Shown here: piece by piece, positions 7,313-9,927 of the stretch
Position numbering within the stretch: the first letter of the stretch is position 1
Layout: every line of letters starts with the position of its first letter
Origin: Rhodospirillaceae bacterium
GTDB taxonomy: Bacteria; Pseudomonadota; Alphaproteobacteria; Rhodospirillales; Magnetovibrionaceae
Length of the DNA stretch: 9,927 nucleotides
Direction of reading: 5' to 3'
NCBI GenBank assembly: GCA_002401565.1
Contig: NVTL01000067.1
Span: forward strand, 4,874-14,800
Translations under genes and position numbers: made by a program
Notes under the pieces: model-generated
Told to the model about the DNA's origin: nothing
The model's input: the letters and a program-made list of their open reading frames with translations, nothing else
The model's database searches: none

Positions 7313-9927
7313 ATGAGCATACGGAAAGTTAAAATTGCAAATGGGATGTATTGGGTGGAAATTCCCGATACCGAGTTGCGCATTTTGTGCGGCTCGCCCG
7401 AAGACAGCGTTAAACACCTGATTCGCCAAGGCTTTATTCATGAAGTCGAAGAAAACGGTGTAACGTTTGAATCGGGTCCCACTGCAATTTTGCTATCCGA
7501 CGTATCGACCCAAGACGGAAGTTTCGCCAACGTTAGCGAATTCCCCGTTTTGCAAATGCTCTATCGCCAAGGCATGATTATTCCCGGACACCCCAACAAT
7601 ACAGGCGTTCATCCCCTGCTGATCGGCTCTGAAAGTCAGGTCCGTACCCAGATGGATTATATCTTTCGCGGTAATTACGGTCTGATCAGCGAAGAAGAAC
7701 TGTTCGAAGCCGGGGTCGGCATCGAACGCGCGCGGGAATTGATGCGGTTGAAGCTTAAATTTGCCTTTGGCGAAATCAAATCGCCACGTGATTTCTTGGA
7801 CGCCTGTATTGTCGAAGGCGAAAAAATCGAAATTCGCGACAACGTTTATATCCACCGCATTCGGTCAAACGTATTTGAAATTTCGCACAATGGGGAATCC
7901 GTTGAGGTCGACCTGAACTTAGGGCCGGGCGAAAGCTATGAGCCCCCCTATCATTTGGGCTATCATGCCTTAAACCGAGAATATTTTGCGGTGATCCATT
8001 CCGGCGATGGCGATGGATGGGATTGCAATCGTCCATCCATGGCCAGCATCCTCATGTACCAAGGCCTGATTTATTTAATCGATGCCGGACCGAATATTGG
8101 CAATACGTTGATGTCGTTGGGCATTAATATTTCCGAAGTCGCCGGAGTCTTTTTGACCCACGCCCACGACGATCATTTTGCCGGCATCACCACATTGATG
8201 CGCGCGGACAGACCTTTAAAGTTTTATTCAACCTTGCCCGTGCGGGCTTCGGCCATGAAAAAACTGTCGGCTTTGATGGGCGTTCATGAAAGCGAATTTA
8301 ACAACTTCATGAATTTCCACACCCTGATCGAAGGTCAATGGAATGACATCGTTGGTTTGGAAGTCATGCCGATATTTTCGCCGCATCCGGTTGAAAATAC
8401 CTGTTTGATCTTCAGATCCATCGCCGAGGGCGGCTATAAAACGTATGCCCACATGGCCGATATCGTCTCGTTATCTGTGCTGAAAAACATGATCACCGAT
8501 GACGACAACGCGCCCGGCATCAGCCAAGCCATGTATGATGATGTTAAGGCCAGTTATCAGCGCACGGCCGATATTAAAAAAATCGATGTGGGCGGCGGCT
8601 TAATCCACGGTGAAGCCACCGATTTTGCCCAAGATCCCAGTGAAAAAATCATTCTCGCCCACCGCGCCACACCGCTGACACCAAGCGAACGGAAAATTGG
8701 CGCCGGGGCTCCGTTTGGCATCATGGATGTTTTGATCGAAGGCCAGCAAGATTACATTTACAAAAAAGCCGCACGGCTTTTAAAAATGTATTTCCCAGAC
8801 ATTGCCCCCTACACCCTGCAATCGTTGCTGAATGGCCCTATTGTTAAATACAATCCGGAATCCTTTTTGTGCAAAGAAGGCACCGTGTGCGATCGCGCGA
8901 TTATCTTGTTAAGTGGTCAAGTTGAACGTTTGGGATCGGACACCGCAACCCATGCACAGATGCCATCCGGCGCAATTATAGGGGAACTGAGTGCAATCGA
9001 AGGCACGCCCCTGCGTGAAACCTTTCGCGCCATCAGTTTTGTAACAACTCTGCACATCCCCGCTGCACCGTTTAAAAAGTTTGCCCAAAGCCAAAGCCTT
9101 ACAGCCGATATTCAAGCCCGTGTTCCGTTGCGAGATTTTTTACAAAAAACCTGTGTTTTTAATGACAACATGACCAGAAGTGTTTTGTTGAAATTGATTG
9201 AAGCGTCCAAAACGGTTCACCTGAACGATGGCCACAACATCGATTGGGAAGGCGAGCAATGTCTGTACCTGATCCAAGAAGGCCAGGTTGATCTGGTGTT
9301 AAACGGGCAAGTCAAAGAAGAACTGTCCCGGTTTAACTTTTTTGGCGAAACGTTTGTCTTGTTTGGCGTTCACCCGGTTTATCATGCGGTGGCCCGTGGC
9401 GATGTGGTGCTTTTGAAAATCAACGCAGCACAGGTCGCAAAAGTCCCCGTGGCGCGGTGGAAACTTTTGGAAAACTATCAACGCCGCGTCAACAAAATGG
9501 TCATCAATTCGTTGGGCAGCTACCATACATTGGAATGGTTGGATGAATTCCTGATCGGCATTCCAGATATGGATGACCAGCACAAAAAGCTGTTCCAGCT
9601 GGCCAATGGCGTCTTAAAATGCCTCAACACCAACGCAGGCCGCCCCGCCATCACTCAGGCCATGGACACCCTATTGGAGTCCAGCAAACAACACTTTGCG
9701 CTCGAAGAAGAGCTGTTGAACGAAGAAATCTATCCAGATTTAGAGGCCCATAGCGGCTTTCACACAAAACTGATTTCAGAAATCGAAGAAATTGCCTCGC
9801 GCCTCAACAAAGGCAAAACCATTTCCTGTCAGGAATTTCATAATTTCTTCCTGTCGTGGATCGTCTTCCATATCCTCAATGAAGATCGCAAATATGCGAA
9901 ATTCATCGAAGAATCGTCGGACTTCTT
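7313..9927 (+). CDS. Multidomain protein: metallo-beta-lactamase-fold hydrolase, two cyclic-nucleotide-binding-like domains and C-terminal hemerythrin (3' end cut by window)
   Basis: An open frame from ATG 7313 to the right edge, 871 codons without a stop. Residues 1-222 match nothing I can name. Residues about 223-460 form a metallo-beta-lactamase fold with metal-binding His283-x-His285-x-Asp287-His288, His358 (Ser-Pro-His-Pro), Asp383 and His450, so a dinuclear hydrolase site looks intact. Residues about 505-600 are a cNMP-binding-like beta-roll whose phosphate cassette keeps Gly557-Glu558-Leu559 and Arg568. A second such domain (about 607-725) keeps Gly678-Glu679 but has Val at the Arg position. 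Residues about 740-870 are a bacteriohemerythrin with His757, His794, Glu798, His813, His817, His853 and Asp858. No signal peptide or membrane helix, so it is probably cytoplasmic. The hemerythrin is nearly complete and the stop should be close. ATG 7313 is the first Met after an in-frame TGA; its ribosome site is poor and Met12 (7346) is possible. The substrate is unknown; a hydrolase gated by nucleotide and O2/NO/redox signals is inferred. Confidence 0.88.
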   Translation, partial: MSIRKVKIANGMYWVEIPDTELRILCGSPEDSVKHLIRQGFIHEVEENGVTFESGPTAILLSDVSTQDGSFANVSEFPVLQMLYRQGMIIPGHPNNTGVHPLLIGSESQVRTQMDYIFRGNYGLISEEELFEAGVGIERARELMRLKLKFAFGEIKSPRDFLDACIVEGEKIEIRDNVYIHRIRSNVFEISHNGESVEVDLNLGPGESYEPPYHLGYHALNREYFAVIHSGDGDGWDCNRPSMASILMYQGLIYLIDAGPNIGNTLMSLGINISEVAGVFLTHAHDDHFAGITTLMRADRPLKFYSTLPVRASAMKKLSALMGVHESEFNNFMNFHTLIEGQWNDIVGLEVMPIFSPHPVENTCLIFRSIAEGGYKTYAHMADIVSLSVLKNMITDDDNAPGISQAMYDDVKASYQRTADIKKIDVGGGLIHGEATDFAQDPSEKIILAHRATPLTPSERKIGAGAPFGIMDVLIEGQQDYIYKKAARLLKMYFPDIAPYTLQSLLNGPIVKYNPESFLCKEGTVCDRAIILLSGQVERLGSDTATHAQMPSGAIIGELSAIEGTPLRETFRAISFVTTLHIPAAPFKKFAQSQSLTADIQARVPLRDFLQKTCVFNDNMTRSVLLKLIEASKTVHLNDGHNIDWEGEQCLYLIQEGQVDLVLNGQVKEELSRFNFFGETFVLFGVHPVYHAVARGDVVLLKINAAQVAKVPVARWKLLENYQRRVNKMVINSLGSYHTLEWLDEFLIGIPDMDDQHKKLFQLANGVLKCLNTNAGRPAITQAMDTLLESSKQHFALEEELLNEEIYPDLEAHSGFHTKLISEIEEIASRLNKGKTISCQEFHNFFLSWIVFHILNEDRKYAKFIEESSDF

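Noticed and set aside
7493..9583. Several - strand frames of 68-120 codons across the right-hand gene
   Set aside because: The + strand frame carries complete metal-ligand motifs across four domains; the opposite frames are fragmentary and have no such features.
1..9927. Mobile elements, CRISPR arrays, tRNA genes, attachment sites
   Set aside because: I looked for transposase-like frames, spaced repeats, terminal inverted repeats and cloverleaf-like sequence and saw none.

Overview
This 9.9 kb window looks like a chromosomal segment of an alphaproteobacterium, probably of the Rhodospirillales type. The basis is the block hflK-hflC-DUF2065-degP/Q-type protease with a divergent mrp/apbC gene, which I recall as typical of alphaproteobacteria, together with several hemerythrin domains and stand-alone PAS-GGDEF signalling. 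Base composition is moderate and broadly even. I saw no tRNA, rRNA, insertion sequence, integrase, CRISPR array or other sign of recent transfer. The taxonomic call is an inference from gene content only.

Left region (1-2055, + strand): the 3' part of a bacteriohemerythrin whose start lies outside the window, then a cytoplasmic PAS-PAS-GGDEF diguanylate cyclase with intact active and inhibitory sites. It ends at a strong hairpin terminator in the convergent gap before degP.

Middle region (2056-5889, - strand): an envelope quality-control cluster, transcribed hflK, hflC, DUF2065 small membrane protein, then a DegP/DegQ-like periplasmic serine protease. HflK and HflC overlap in TAATG and should form the membrane SPFH complex that regulates FtsH. 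A good intrinsic terminator sits between hflC and the DUF2065 gene, so the distal two genes may be expressed only by read-through or from an unseen promoter.

Right region (6106-9927, + strand): mrp, an Fe-S cluster carrier P-loop ATPase, reads away from hflK across a 216 bp AT-rich divergent promoter region. It is followed by a very large open reading frame (7313 to the right edge, 871 codons visible, no stop). Its protein carries an unrecognised N-terminal region, a metallo-beta-lactamase-fold hydrolase with all five metal-binding motifs, two cyclic-nucleotide-binding-like domains (one with the phosphate-binding Arg, one without it) and a C-terminal hemerythrin with all seven iron ligands. 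It is the most unusual item in the window: apparently a hydrolase under control of nucleotide and oxygen, NO or redox sensing.

Taken together the window pairs housekeeping envelope proteostasis and Fe-S assembly with two hemerythrin-based, probably O2/redox-responsive, signalling modules at its edges.
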